Assembly (NCBI GenBank): GCA_028023455.1
Contig: JAQFVV010000036.1
Coordinates: forward strand, 7,993,576 to 8,057,575
Source of the DNA: Epiperipatus broadwayi
Taxonomy: Eukaryota > Onychophora > Udeonychophora > Euonychophora > Peripatidae
DNA: 64,000 nt
Direction of reading: 5' to 3'
The notes below the pieces were generated by a model. It was given only the letters and a program-made list of their open reading frames with translations. It did not search any database and was not told the origin of the DNA. How positions within the stretch are numbered: position 1 is the stretch's first letter; each line of letters opens with the position of its first letter. A program made the translations under genes and the position numbers. Shown here in pieces: positions 36,409-48,779 of this stretch.

Positions 36409-37295
36409 CTAATTAATCCATTTCTTAGAAATATTATAACAAGCATCTTTCCTATTTATAGCTTTATCATCCATGACAATAAAACATGCATCCTTAACCT
36501 TTCTTTTAACTTCATTTTTCTCCTTACAAATCACTCTTGGATTATCAGTTTCACGTGCATGACCTACTGGTTTCTGATGCTTCACAAATATTGAGCTGCA
36601 TGTCAGGTCAGCTTGGGCTTTGTTGTAGTAATATCTGTGCTGGGACAATCTTGTTGAGAGGGTAGCTTTTGTTTCTCTGTAGAATGATGCCATGCAATTG
36701 TTGTCAGGGCACAAAATATTGATGACTTGAGAAGTGTTGATGGATTTTATTATATCTTTTGTATTGTTGATAATTCTATTGGTATTAGGGAGGGTGTGAA
36801 AACATAGTTGGAATTCTCTATTAAATACTGCATGTAATTTTTTATGAGTACATGGTAACGATATTTTATCTTTCTGCTGCTTAATCACTTTGTTATTTAA
36901 TTTATTGTAGAACTGTCTAATCTTCATATCGATGCTATTCTGTTTGAAACCGATATTTAATTCATTTCTATATAATATCAAATTTGCTTTTTTGTCTGCT
37001 TCAAATCATTCCTATGTAAAAAGGACATTAATCTTCCAAATTTGTGAATAGATGATGTGTTTGAGAGGGGTTGTATGTGGCCTTTTTTTTCTATTGATTT
37101 TATGATCATTTTATAGATGGGTTGTTTACCTTCTCTTTGCACTTGCATATCCAAATATCTTGTCTTCTTGACACAATCTACCATCCCTGTATTTAACTTT
37201 AGATTATTGCACTCTTGTACGTCCAGTTTAATTGGATCTATTATCTCTTCTGTAGCGGCAATAAAAAGATCATCTACATACCTTGTGTATTAAAT
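36409..37295 (-). pseudogene. Penelope-like element fragment: RT C-terminal part, linker and GIY-YIG endonuclease (PLE-a)
   Basis: Reading the minus strand from 37295, the fragment begins abruptly at the RT catalytic box RYVDDLFIAATEE (about 37281-37269), followed by KTRYLDMQV and the RT thumb. After a frame change near 36980 comes an open 190-codon piece ending in a GIY-YIG-type domain. That piece has CPDNNCMASFYRETKATLST and a conserved tail, NEVKRKVKDACFI...INRKDAC. PLEs use the RT with GIY-YIG for target-primed insertion. Here the usual YxGE reads YRE, and the 5' half of the RT is missing. Confidence 0.78.
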
Positions 37296-37347
37296 ATAGT
37301 TTTACTTCTCAATATTATGTAACAAAAAAAACACCTGTTTATAATTT

Positions 37348-37807
37348 TTAGTAGAGAAGAAGATATAAATTAATATTAAAGTTTATCGGCTTAACATTTT
37401 TGAGAATCCATGCCTCATATTCATAGCCTTCATAAAATGTATAGTAAAATATATGCAAATGTTCAAATAAGCTAGTATTACGTAGCCCATTTCTTTGAGA
37501 TTTCGAAGCAAGTGTCTTTGCTATTAATAGCATGGATGTTTCCATTAATGCCTCTTATTTTTCTTTTGTGATCGTTTGATTCTGAGCACAATATTATAGG
37601 ATTGGCAGGCGTGAAGTTGTGTCCAGATTGTTTAGCATGCTCCAAAAATACAGAGGTTGTGTTGCTGTTCTTCTGAGCTCTGTTATACATGTAAAGATGT
37701 TGAGCCAGTCTAGTGTTGATTGTAGCTTTCGTTTCACCATAATATATAGCGTGGCATCCAACCTGAGGGCAGGCAATGAGTACACCACATGTGGGGTGAA
37801 CGATCAA
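37348..37807 (-). pseudogene. PLE GIY-YIG endonuclease fragment (PLE-b)
   Basis: A 109-codon minus-strand frame reads CPQVGCHAIYYGETKATINT, the GIY-YIG core with YYGET, then TRLAQHLYMYNRAQ and HKRKIRG...AINSKDTCFEISKKW, the conserved PLE C-terminus. It is a different copy from PLE-a (different residues at many positions). It is truncated upstream, where it abuts the 3' end of LINE L2 at about 37810. Confidence 0.78.
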
Positions 37808-37979
37808 TCAATGTGGTCTTTAGAGCTGCTGATAACAAGCATTGTCTACAATGGGTTTACAGGGATACAGTTCATATAGGAGCTAAATCATCACATCCCA
37901 TTCATCACAGCAATATGGGGAGGAATCAGTCCTTATAAGGTTAGAGGCATTGTACATAACATCTTAAAACATTTTTAGT

Positions 37980-40220
37980 TGATCTCAGGTCTGAAAAACC
38001 AACTGGTCTGGGCAAGTCCTCTTGTGAATATCCCTAGTTTCTGTTTGAAATTTATTAGGTCTTCGGAATGCTGCTCAGTCCCACTTTCAAACAATATTTT
38101 GCAATGTATAGTCCAAATCCTGAAGTTGACAAATGAAGTCAACCGTATTTTGATAAAAAGCTTTTCAAAGGCCAGAGGAATCATTACACAAGCCAGGTCA
38201 GATACGGACATTTTTTCAGTACCATGCCTCGGAGACGAGACCATGAATCACAATGGAACAGAATGTGATCCATGGTCTTTTCCTGCTTCCCACACATTGG
38301 GCATAAGGTATCGATACTATAGTCTCTATGATGGAATAAGAAGGACCCTGTGGGAAGGGCCTTAAGGTTGACTTTGAGCAGGAAGTCCACATACTTGGGC
38401 TCAAGTATGAGGAATTTTGTCCATTTCGCAAATCTGGAGATAGAAATTGAAAGATGGGGGTACATGTTTTCTCCTCAAACATTAGTCAGTATGTGTCCCA
38501 GTAGGTAAGTTTTGACTGAAATAGGGAGCTGGATGTCTTGATCTATGACAGGACATCTGTCACCTGTTGTTGGATCCAAAGTCTCTCCAGTCTGGGTTGG
38601 GGTCTGTCGGTAGGTTTGACCCTTTCTATGGGAACAGGGCACTCAATGTCAGAATGAGAATTCAATAGCCTAACCTGAATTTATTGTCCTTTGAATTTGG
38701 AAAACCTTAATGGCATGTAATGCCAGTCCATTCAGGGGTTTAGGCTTCTGTAAAATGTTTAAGCTGATGACAGATGCCCCCCTTCGTTTATCATAGCTTC
38801 CTACAAAGCGTCTCAATCCTTTTAAAGAAGGTGCTGGTGGGTGAAAAGCTGGCCAGATAGTATGTGATTTTGGGAAGTACTACAGAATTAAGTAGGACAA
38901 TCTTGCCCAAAAGGGAGAGGTAAGTTTTGGATAGTGGGTTAACTGTTTTCTCGATTTTGGTGAATAGCTTCTCCATGACTCTCCTCATGACTGAGGGGGA
39001 TGCAAGATGGAATCTCAGGAAACCCTGGGGCCTGCTTTGAATCTGCCTGGGATTTGCTTCCTTGTCAAGATGGACCATATTGCTGATTTGCCTTCCTTGA
39101 CTCTCATACCAAATTCTTGAGCAAACTGTTCTAGGAGCTTTTCAAATCTTGAGCTCCCTGCTAGAGGAGAGAAACACCACCACATCATCCATATAGGTCA
39201 GGTGATGTGGCATATGCTCTCTCCAAGCACAGGAATGTTTATCCCTGGGTATGCAGCCTTGATGCTTAGAAGCAGGGGGTTCACATAGGCCATGAAGAAA
39301 AGGATGCTCAGTGAGCCCTGTGGGATGGAAACATAGGACCTAAATCCTGGAAATGCTTAGCCATCCACTGAGAGAAAACATCCCGATTTTGAAGGAGGTT
39401 TTCTACGATCTGAAGGTATGCCTTGGGCACTTTGAGCCTCTCCAGTACACCAAGTAGTATGTCAATTCTGATGCAATCGAAAGCTCCAGCAAAGTCAAGC
39501 TGAATCACGACTGGCTGGGATTTCCTTCTGCGTACATGATCAACAATGAGGTGAAATCGGCTGACAGTGTCAGCAGTTGAGCAACCTTTCTTTGCAAATT
39601 GATAAGAGAAGCATCCTATGATGTCTTGGATGTCTTTTATAAGGCCCTCGATAATCTTTATCATAAGCAGGCACCATGGAGATAGGCCAAAGTTCTTGAG
39701 AACCAGTGGACTTAGGTTTCTTGATGAGGGGTACCATAGTGATTGGACGTATGCCCAAGTCTTCCCGACTGTCATCAGCAAGGAAATTTATGATGTTTAA
39801 TATAATTGTGCTCACATGGTATAAAAGAAATTTTTTGAATTCCATGCAGGCCAGGGGGCAGCATTGACCAAGGCAATTTTTTTCCAGGCATTAATTATCC
39901 CTAATGGCTGAAATTGTAGGGAATAAAACTCCCTGATTCTGGCCAACATGGAAAAGCTAGAGTAGCAGTTTCCCTGCATCTCAATCGATGTTGGGGCCTG
40001 AGATCTTTTGCCCAAGCCAAGGGCCCAGCAAAAGTACCCTCTAGTCCAGCAATGCTGATGTTGTAGGTATTGATGGGCCCTCTTAATCGCCAGGTACTCA
40101 GCAAGGGCAGACTGTGCTGATTTATATTTTGCTTTCAAGTGAATTATGTGCGGGATATTCTGTTCTTCAAGAGTCAAGTTGTGCAGAACTCTGGCAATCC
40201 CATCCAGCTCAGCCAATAGC
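37980..40220 (-). pseudogene. LINE ORF2 linker, reverse transcriptase and C-terminal domain (L2)
   Basis: The linker (40216-39812) is open for 134 codons. RT follows in shifting frames. Near 39500 the frame reads VIQLDFAGAFDCIRIDIL (motif A). The catalytic box TYMDDVVVFL lies at about 39195-39175. The thumb (39078-38791) reads KTYLSLLGKIVLLNSVVLPK. The C-terminal domain (38465-38184) holds CPMCG...MDHILFHC, a zinc-like motif common at LINE C-termini. Catalytic aspartates are preserved although the frame is broken several times. Compare L1, where YMDD became YMYD. Confidence 0.8.
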
Positions 40221-40221
40221 C

Positions 40222-41095
40222 AGATGGACCTTTGGTTTTAAGGGGGCATTGATTTATTAGATAGCCTAGCATTTTAATGAAGGCCATCCATGCCTCCAAC
40301 AGAGGAAGAGACATGATTCCTAGATGGTGGAATGCAATATAGGCCTCAGAGACCAGTTAGGTGGTAATATTCGATCTTGTCAGCATCCTCATGGTGCAGG
40401 GGAAGTTGAATGTTGGAATTATGGTATTTTGATACCTGAGTCAGATTTCCATTGCTAAATGGTCAGAGAAGGCATTGTGCCAAAGATGGGCTTCTATTGA
40501 TCCCACCATCACAGGAGAAAAAATGCCAGGTCTATTAGAGAATGTGAATGCTTTGTATAAAATGAAAATGCCCATTCAGGAAAAAAGACTTTTACCCACT
40601 TATCATCAGTGAATTAAGGAATTTTATATACTTGTTAATGAAGGAAAGGTATGATTGATTGAAATTGCCTGTAATTAAATGTGGGAAGCGGGCTTGTTTT
40701 GAGAGTTGCATTGATGGATTGGATCACTTTGGTTATGATCTTTAGGTTTTTGGGTAGGTATAGGTTTGTTAGATTGACAGACCATCCATGAAATTGGAAG
40801 ATCACTATCAGATAGTGAGAGTCGATCTATAACATTTTGAATAGGCCTATTGGTGACCTTAACTATGTTAGCCACGCATCCCGATGCAGTGGAATGAGAA
40901 GTGGAAGAAGCCAAATTCTTTGTTTAGTTGAATCACATGATGGTCTGTCTGGAGGTGCATCCTCGTTTCTGATAAGCACAGAACATCTGGGGCCTGTCTA
41001 TGGAACCAATATGACAAGGCATATGCCCTATCCTGTGAGTTCAGGCCCCTTATATTGACAGTATCTCCAGCATGGTTATTTGGTCGGCAGTTCAA
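40222..41095 (-). pseudogene. LINE ORF2 endonuclease (L2)
   Basis: The open start at 41095 reads NIRGLNSQDRAYALSYW, then QAPDVLCLSETRMHLQ with the catalytic Glu. A frame change near 40870 leads to further endonuclease sequence to about 40220. The expected central GDFN box lies in a region read with stops (about 40680-40660, ...ITGNFNQS). There Asp appears replaced by Asn, although decay makes this uncertain. Confidence 0.7.
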
Positions 41096-41109
41096 GCGGT
41101 TCCAGGCGA

Positions 41110-43614
41110 TCAGCTGGACTTGGGGGACACAGGGGAAACCACTGGAGTCTGGAAAGGATCATCAAGCCTGGTATAGTTTCTAAATGCATTGAGTCATAGT
41201 CTGGATCAGGGCTGTCATAACAATTACTGTTATTAGATGAGGGGGAAACCCCTCAACCTGTGCTATAGTGGTAAGAGAATTAGGTACAGCAGTCTCACTA
41301 ATTGTTTTAGAGGTCCCCAGTGGAGGCCTGGCCCTCAGGGGGGATGCCACCCCCTTTTTTCTTGAGGGGAAATTGAATTGCTTCCTGGATTATTAGGATC
41401 ATAAAGGCCCACAATCCAATGATGACTGGTCAGGAGAGTTTTGTGATGTGTTTGGTTGTCTTCTCTTCCTTTTCTTTAATACTGCTGTAATGAATTCTTC
41501 CGCATCTGGAGAGTTGGCCTTCGGTGGTCAGGAATTAGCCATTGACACATTCTACCAGCAGATTAGTAGGTTGTTTCTCCACTGAATCTACAACCAAATT
41601 GAGCAAAGGTCCCTCCCCAATACCTCCAGCAGCCTATTTACCCCTAGTAGGACTGGAGAATGGTGAATCCTGTCAGATTGAAGGCCAGGAAGCGCAGAGG
41701 CTGATCCCCAGAAAGCCCATGAGGGCTGGGGTTAGAGGAGGGTTAGAGTGACATTGATGTGGTCCCTGGCTAATGAGTCCACACTGTATGCAGCTTCCAT
41801 CTCTGCAGTCCTTCATGAGGTGTCCCCTAACCCTACAATGGAAACACTGGGGAGAGAACACCCTGAAGGATGATGGAAAGTGGAATGTCTAGGATCTCAT
41901 TAAGCCCAGGTAAATTGAGTGGAGAAATCCCTTTATTCAATGCAATGCGAAAGTCTGCTATATTGGAGAGTGTCTCAGCCCTCCATACCAGATTGTCCGA
42001 TATTTAAATGCTGTGATGATCCCAAAGAAGGCTAAGGCTCTCTGGAGATTTGCCTTGCTGAAGTTTATGCCACAATTCTTGACATAGTTATCAATGGATC
42101 TTGGCCTATCCAGGTCTATGGGTATCAGATATTGGCCAAATAGACTTATGGTTATTACTGAATGACTTCCTGGCCATAATGTTGCTGAATTGAATCACCA
42201 CATACCTGTCATTAGGGTGAAACAACACCTTGTATACTGAGTCCCACATGACATGCATAGTGAATAATTTGAAAAGTGATTGAACAGGGAATTTAAATAG
42301 ATGGACGTTGTCATCTGGGACAGCCAGAATCAAAACCTTAAGGAGAGGCGGAATTGATTGATTAAATTTATCACATTAGTGGATGTTTAGATAGATCACA
42401 TTTGTAATTACTGGGGTTATCATAAGGAGGTATGTTTTACCCCTTCATCTTTGGGGGTTGCATAAGCTTTGCCTATTATTTGTATAGCTATGCCAAAGAT
42501 TCGACAACTTTGGTGTTATCAACACCAGGCTACACAGCAGATATAGATAGAGGTCCTGAGATACATTGGGCAGCAATGTTGGCATAAGATGTTGGGTGGG
42601 CCTTGGCAAGCTTTCCTCCGGGTACTGACTGAGTTCTTTAAGGTTAGGTATATTCTGTGGGGAAAGGGTTGGAAATTTATCAATACTATTATACTTCAAT
42701 TGCTTGTCTTTATTTGATAAACTAGATGAAAGTGTGTTGGTTGGACTCCTCAAGGGAAATCCAACTGATGTAGGGGTGTTAGATAATATGGGGGAGGTTA
42801 GTTGATTTTTGACATTAAAGAAAGATTAGGAAAATTTTTGCATTTGATATTTACATTAGGACCAAGATGATATATGGCTGGAGGGGGTCTACCCCATCAA
42901 ATGAGACTTTTTTTGAAGCTGTGGCATGTATATTAGCATTTCTATTGACTTTCGTTGTGTTTTTTGGGTGATTTCTGAGAATTTTTTTTTAAATTTTTGA
43001 TGGTTCCACTTCTCCACTGGTTTTTCCCTCATAACTTTCATTCCCGATCCCGGAAAAATCCAGTTTTTTTTTGGCATGTAGGGTATGTCAGAAAACATTA
43101 TTCCCAAAAGAAGCTGAGTTCGAATCAATAGGAAAGTGTATTTTTTTCAACTGCAAAGTTTTGCCGCATTTCTGAACTTCCAGAATTGAGTGATCACTTT
43201 GAAAAAGTAGATTTTTGGCAGATTTATTTTTATATCTTTCTTAGAAGTTAGCAATTTTGATGATCCTGGCGTCATTCTGCAGGAGAGGATGAGTTCTACC
43301 AAACAAGGGCGGTTTGGACCTCCAGGCCCATGTGGAAGTATATAATTTTTTGGATCTACTTCCACGTTACTTTTTTGCAAGTTTTACTGAGGCTTCTGAC
43401 AAAGATGTACGTACAAATCTTTCTCTTTCAGGCAATATTGGCATGTTTCACATATTGGGATTTTTAAATGGAGCAGTTTTCTTTGGTCTAACAGGATTGG
43501 ATAAGCAATGAGATGTTTTTGATTCAATTTAGAATCTTTTTGTTGAGATTTAATGTTGATTGGATTTTGCCATTTTCTTACTAATAGGGTCTTTTTACGA
43601 TAGACACCATTCAA
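41110..43614 (-). pseudogene. LINE ORF1 (CCHC) of L2, fragmented
   Basis: There are six or more open pieces. The N-terminal pieces (43614-42889) include REKPVEKWNHQKFKKKFSEI, comparable to the Lys-rich N-part of L1. The conserved central block (42333-42106) reads HLFKFPVQSLFKLF and LFHPNDRYVVIQF. The zinc knuckle at 41861-41770 reads CFHCRVRGHLMKDC, then CIQC, followed by a Pro-rich tail. It is not translatable as one protein. Confidence 0.72.
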
Positions 43615-43679
43615 GATTGATAAAAATGAATGAAATTATATTCAAACGTAGAGGTAAAAATTAATAGTTCTTTATTAAG

Positions 43680-43983
43680 AGTCACTTTAATCAATTAGAA
43701 AAAGGTCACAGAGCTTAGCAGATTGACAGTATTCTGTTTCTCATGGTATTAGCTATACATGCAATGACCTCTTCCTTGAGGTGTTGTCTACCCAGCATGC
43801 TTCCACATTAGCTATCATTTCCATTTTTGGGTGCTCCCATTGCCCACCGATGAATTTAGGGCCTAGTTTTAATACTGCCCAATCTCGCGTGGTATATTTG
43901 TTAGTAATTTTTGCATATGTATTAAGTTTGTTGTCTCTTGTTTCTTCGTTCAACCACTGATTACTGTATTGAGAAACTGTCAT
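43680..43983 (-). pseudogene. PLE N-terminal-region fragment (PLE-c)
   Basis: The minus-strand open frame contains TTRDWAVLKLGPKFIGG, resembling the conserved 'LxxGpkF' segment upstream of the PLE reverse transcriptase. It continues KEEVIACIANTMRNRIL after a one-base frame change near 43765. The fragment is short and unsupported by neighbours in order: a SINE (44021-44100) separates it from the GIY-YIG scrap at 44280-44720. The assignment is tentative. Confidence 0.4.
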
Positions 43984-44020
43984 CGCATCTTTTCCTTAAT
44001 TTTCTCATAGTTGAAAATTG

Positions 44021-44100
44021 TTTTTTTTTTTTTATGTGTCATAGCATCGGCCGGGACGCGAACCCGCAACCCGGGCAACTGCCTGCAAGTGCAAGGCAGT
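44021..44100 (-). mobile_element. 5'-truncated tRNA-derived SINE
   Basis: It is the same SINE as at 20313-20421 with very few differences, and stops after the AAGGCAG of the tRNA-like arm. The A box is therefore missing. The B box, GGTTCGCGTCC, is on the minus strand at 44064-44054. The 3' A-run is at 44033-44021. 5' truncation is typical of LINE-mediated insertion. Confidence 0.75.
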
Positions 44101-44279
44101 CGCGGAATAATATGAAATTGTATGCATTTATGTAAAAAATATAATCTCTGCCAAAATGTGCAAATTGAGAGTCTAATGTGTAGTATCTGTCAGTGCTGCC
44201 TGTTATTGTTTGTTCTTGTAAACAATTTATAACTATAATTGTGCTTTACACACCTGTAATGAAGCTTATGTAAATTTAT

Positions 44280-44720
44280 GCAAATTGTCTATAGCATCCA
44301 TTTTTGGGAAATGCAGAAGGAAGTTTCTCTTGTTTGTAGCTGTGGGCTTGCTTGATATATAGCACGCTTCTTTGATTGCATTTATCATTTCATTCAGTGC
44401 AGGTACAACTTAGCAGTTGTTGGTTGGAAGGCATGGCCAGCAGTTCTTTCATGCTCAGTAAATGTTGAACCCCTTCTGTCTTATTTTTAGTTCTGTTGTA
44501 TAGATATCTGCTGTGCCAATCTAGAGACAATATTAGTCAGTTTCTCCATAGTAGGTTGTGTGACAGCTATTATGGGGGCATGTAATTTTATATATGACCT
44601 GGCAGGTCAGTTTAGTAGCGATTTTGTTTTTTGTGTTGTTGATCAATCTGTTAGTGGCTGGCGGTGAATGGAAACATATTTCAAAGTCTTTGGAAAGTTT
44701 TCTACCAAGCTGTTTTTTTC
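44280..44720 (-). pseudogene. PLE linker and GIY-YIG relic (PLE-d)
   Basis: Read through stops, the minus strand gives FEICFHSPPATNRLINNTKN, like FQLCFHTLPNTNRIINNTKD of PLE-a. It then gives CQVIYKITCPHNSCHTTYYGET (the GIY-YIG core, frames joined by eye over one short gap) and decayed downstream sequence to about 44280. Several stops make it non-functional. Confidence 0.65.
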
Positions 44721-44729
44721 TATAATAGC

Positions 44730-47195
44730 AATAATATTTTACTTAATCAATATTGTAATTTTATATACTCACCATATAAAAAGTTTAATAAAACTGATTG
44801 ATATGCTAGACATCTAATAAAAATGATAATACTGAGTGATGATGGTGGTCATAGCAATAACAATAATGTGTGATAGAATTAAGCAATAAGATTGCTGACA
44901 AACATAATAAATTTTTCAAAATATTTTTTTTACAATATTTACACATTTCAAAAATCAACAAAAAGTATATATATTATAACGATCAAATATGTATAATCTG
45001 CTAACAAGACTGAGAGACCAAGCAGGCATTCTCAAGCAGCATGCATAGGCATATTGCTACTTCTATGATCCTCGTTTAGACCTCTACCTATGCTTTCTAG
45101 TCTTCACTAAATTAACATTCATGACATCACACAGCTCTGTTCAGCTTAGGGTTCAGCACACACTCTTCTCCTTGGGGTTCTTTCACCAACACCTAATACC
45201 TTTTAATCACTGACTAATTTATTAGCTAATGTATACACTATTTTACAAGGTACATGATTATTAATATAATTATTTCTATACAATTATTTATTTAGTAGAG
45301 CTATGGACATATAGCCTTGGATATAGCCTTATATAGTTATTTATATAAATCCAACCCATAAACAATGATAACACATGATTAGTAGAATAACATTTATTAA
45401 ATAGAATGAAAAGGGATGAAGAGCATAGCTTTCATATTGTGGTAATTTAAAATAATCTCATTTTCACAAGTATTTTTGAAGGTGACAGTGATTTAATAAA
45501 CATATAGTGTGTCCTATTTAATCCCTAGGTAGTAAGACATGAATACAAATCTATCAATTATAAGTTTGATATTAAATATTTTATTTATTTAGTCTTAAAC
45601 ATGAAGACTTGTGCCCGGATTAGATTGAGGTTACCTTGGGCTATGGCTAGTGTATAGGCAAAGGTTTAACTTAAGTAATGTTGGAGCATTGCAGTACTAC
45701 ATTGTTTGTGGACTGCTTGGTAATCAAGCGGGGATCTCCCTGGCCACATGGGTTTTGCTGCTTCTACCCGAAAGGCACATCCAAATAGGACTCGTGAATA
45801 ATCTAGGATTTGGGATGGTTGGTGAGCCTTCAATCCGCTAGCTTAACCTAGTCCATTGCTAATTCTGAGATTAGAGAATTGGGCACATGGAAAAGTATAG
45901 CAGCTCTGAATGCACTGTTTATACCTAAATAAGTGAATCATGTAGGAAACAGAGGTGATGAATATTTTAATGAAACAATTGAAATGCACCAATACAATTA
46001 CAGGAATGCAACTATGTTTTAATTACCTTTCAGCCTATATTAAATTCAAATAAATTCCTTTTATAATACAGCATGTACCCCCATTTAACGAAATATGAAA
46101 TGTTATTTAAAGCTTTAACTCATCCACAATTGAATAATAACTTCAAAATCTAATTATAATATATTCTAACAGGGAGGAAGATTAATAACCTACAATGCTG
46201 ATTGATAGTTTAGTCCATTATTTATTATATTGATTTGAAAATTATAATTTATAGCTGTAATTACAATATAAATGTTTGCTGCACATATATAAAAGAATAT
46301 GTATATTTTAAAGAATTTAAACTTCTTTTACCTTTTGGAAATATATAAGTTATAAAACAGAATTAAATGTATTTATTTTCTTACACATTTCTAAGGGAAT
46401 AATAATGCTCATCCTCCTTCAATAATTTTCTCTTAGGAGGTTTTAAGAGAGAAAAATTTATTTGAAATGATGGGGGGGGGGGTGAGAAACGAACATGAAA
46501 TCAATCAAATACTTATTGTTACTTTGACTATTTGAAACTTAACGTTCTCTAGACTTGTGATGTACCTTGGGATGCCAGATGAAGAGAAGTGCAAAACATT
46601 TGAAATCTCTTTGACCCACTCATTCAAGCTACTCATTCAAGTTTAACATGTAAACAAGATATAATTAAAATTGAAATTAACTACTAATTGAAACCAGCAG
46701 ATTTTTACAGAATTAAAATTTTGCATTTGTCATTAATATCTGACTGTATATCTTATGGTAAACCAATTTTTCATTTACATTGCTGTTCATTTTTTTCAAT
46801 GCCATCTTACAAATTTTAATGATATTTTTCAGTAAAAGAGATTTCAATTAGTGGATATCGATTTTATCTTCGTTATGAATAGCCTTGGATAAATAAATTT
46901 GGCAGCAATTTGGGTCAATTTTTTTAATTAAACTTGTTTCAAGGAACTTAATTTATTTTTTTAAAAAAACACAAGTCGACTTACAAATTTTCACTATCAT
47001 TTTATGCTTTTGATGGGTGTCCATTTTGTTGTATTGTAAAAACTTTTCTCGGAACAATGTACTTTAAAATAAATGCATACACAATGTATATAATGAAAAG
47101 CTTGGTTTCATACTTTAACAGCACAACATGCTAAGCATGCTTCTGATTAACTAACAGTTATTCATGGGAGTAGTTGTCCAAGAAACTGGTTACAT
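44730..47195. other. Spacer with a GC-richer island at 45600-45880
   Basis: The stretch is mostly AT-rich without features. Bases 45600-45880 are clearly GC-richer and include a 63-codon plus frame (45650-45841, no recognised motif) and segments such as GCTTCTACCCGAAAGGCACA. It looks like an old interspersed repeat or an exon, but I cannot identify it. A G-run occurs at 46472-46481. Confidence 0.4.
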
Positions 47196-47239
47196 TTATA
47201 AAAAATAAATGAGTGGGTATTTGCATAAAATTTGAATAT

Positions 47240-47393
47240 ATGATGTAAATAAGTTAATTGAAATGAACCACTTTTTGGTAGGGGAATGCAGGATTCTTTT
47301 TTGTTGATTTATGCTGTTGGCAATATGCCAGGCCTCTTTAACTTTACATTTAGCGTCATTTCTTTTGGAAATGATAATGCTGGCTGTGACCAT
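47240..47393 (-). pseudogene. PLE C-terminal scrap (PLE-e)
   Basis: The minus frame reads SKRNDAKCKVKEAWHIANSI, then QQKRILHSPTKKWF. It matches the conserved end of the PLE GIY-YIG region (compare KRKVKDACFI...ISKKW in PLE-a). Nothing else of the element is visible on either side. Confidence 0.55.
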
Positions 47394-47899
47394 CTATAGA
47401 TTCATGTTCGAGGGAAAATATATTATTATTAATAAAATTAATATAATTTAAATAAACTAATTTTACTGTATATTGTTTGTATATATTGAAATAGTTTATA
47501 ATTATATCTTGGATTATTTCTATTATCTAGAATTAATTGTAAAATCTCTTTAGAAAAATTTTAACTTTTCAAATACATTGAATGCTTAGTAATAGAACAT
47601 GTTAGCATATAATACATCATGTATTATTATGTACTAACCTGTGTTCTATTTCTAATATTTGAATGTATAGTTTACCCGCTTAACAAGGACCATTCGTTCT
47701 CCAAATCTTATTGTAAAGGAAGGAATTATAATGGTTTTCTATGGGGAAAAATTTAGCTTGTTCCTGCAGATAAAAATTATAGCATAAATGTCTTAGCAAA
47801 CAACTTATTCTAGTATATATAGTAATTTTAAAAACCCTAATGTAAGTAGGCTCATAAATAACAGCAAGGACAGGCTATCTCAGCAGCCTTACAGATCGT

Positions 47900-48211
47900 A
47901 TATGGGATAGATTCCAGCAATTTGGTTGCAATGCAGTTCACTTTGGTAGTTGCAATTAAATGTTGCAACTAGAGTAGCACACTTGCATATTAATATAACT
48001 GTGCTAAGGCAACTCCAATATTAGATCAATCTTATTTGAGCATGGAATCGAGCACAGCCACCCCTTTGATCCATTAAAAATTAGGACTGTATGTTCTGAA
48101 CAAAATGACAGGAAATGCAAATTGAAAGAAACATGGCATCTTTCTAATAATGCCCATGCTATTAATAAAAAAAAATCTTGCATTCCCCTATTTAAAAACC
48201 AGTATATTTAA
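47900..48211 (+). pseudogene. PLE GIY-YIG C-terminal fragment on the plus strand (PLE-f)
   Basis: An open plus frame from 48032 to the stop at 48209-48211 reads FEHGIEHSHPFDP, then CSEQNDRKCKLKETWHLSNN and AINKKKSC, the PLE C-terminal pattern. Just upstream, out of frame, GCNAVHFGS and NVATRVAHLHI match GCHAIYYGE and INTRLAQHLYM of PLE-b. This is the only PLE fragment in the window oriented to the plus strand. Confidence 0.65.
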
Positions 48212-48779
48212 AATTATACCATTTACATGTACACTTTATTACTTCAGACACTCGAGGATAAATAAAACCACCTTCAGTAGACTACTTACACTATGAGTGT
48301 GACCTCATGTTTAGCATTGCAGGACATATATAATAATCTTTTTTAATACTAAAAATGTGTTATATATTGAAATAAATGAATGCATAAAATGTGCTATTGT
48401 GTATTATGTAGGTATGCAATTAAAATATGTATGTATTTAAGACAATGCAACTTAAATCTATGTAGAAAGAAAAAAGATATTTAGCTGAAAGTTGTTTTTG
48501 AGAAAATATCCATTCAGCACTTGTCATTCAATTATCTGATCATCAGTGGCTCATTCTAAGGATCTGTCATTGCCTTTTAAATTCTTTAATGGTCTTGGAT
48601 TTTTTTGGAGATACACCAAGTGCTAATGGCTGATACAGTAAAAGTTTACAATGAATGATTGATTTGCATTTATTTCTTCTTATAAAACATGTCTATTATA
48701 AGGTCTTATTCATTGATTTAAGGAATTTTTACATTTGATAGTGTTCTAAGTAAGGGTTTGGGGTCTATATTTTTTTTTG
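48212..48779. other. Spacer
   Basis: No gene or repeat is recognised between the PLE fragment and the gypsy gag relic. Confidence 0.4.

Larger units (their letters stand above)
37810..43640 (-). mobile_element. LINE copy L2, near full length, decayed
   Basis: This is a minus-strand element of about 5.8 kb. ORF1 runs from about 43614 to 41110 and ORF2 from about 41095 to 38000, followed by a short 3' region to about 37810, where PLE-b begins. It is clearly GC-richer than its surroundings. ORF2 includes the endonuclease, RT with an intact YMDD, the thumb and a C-terminal zinc-like CPMCG...HILFHC motif. It is frameshifted throughout. It aligns with L1 and L3 over the endonuclease, linker and RT. 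Confidence 0.82.
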
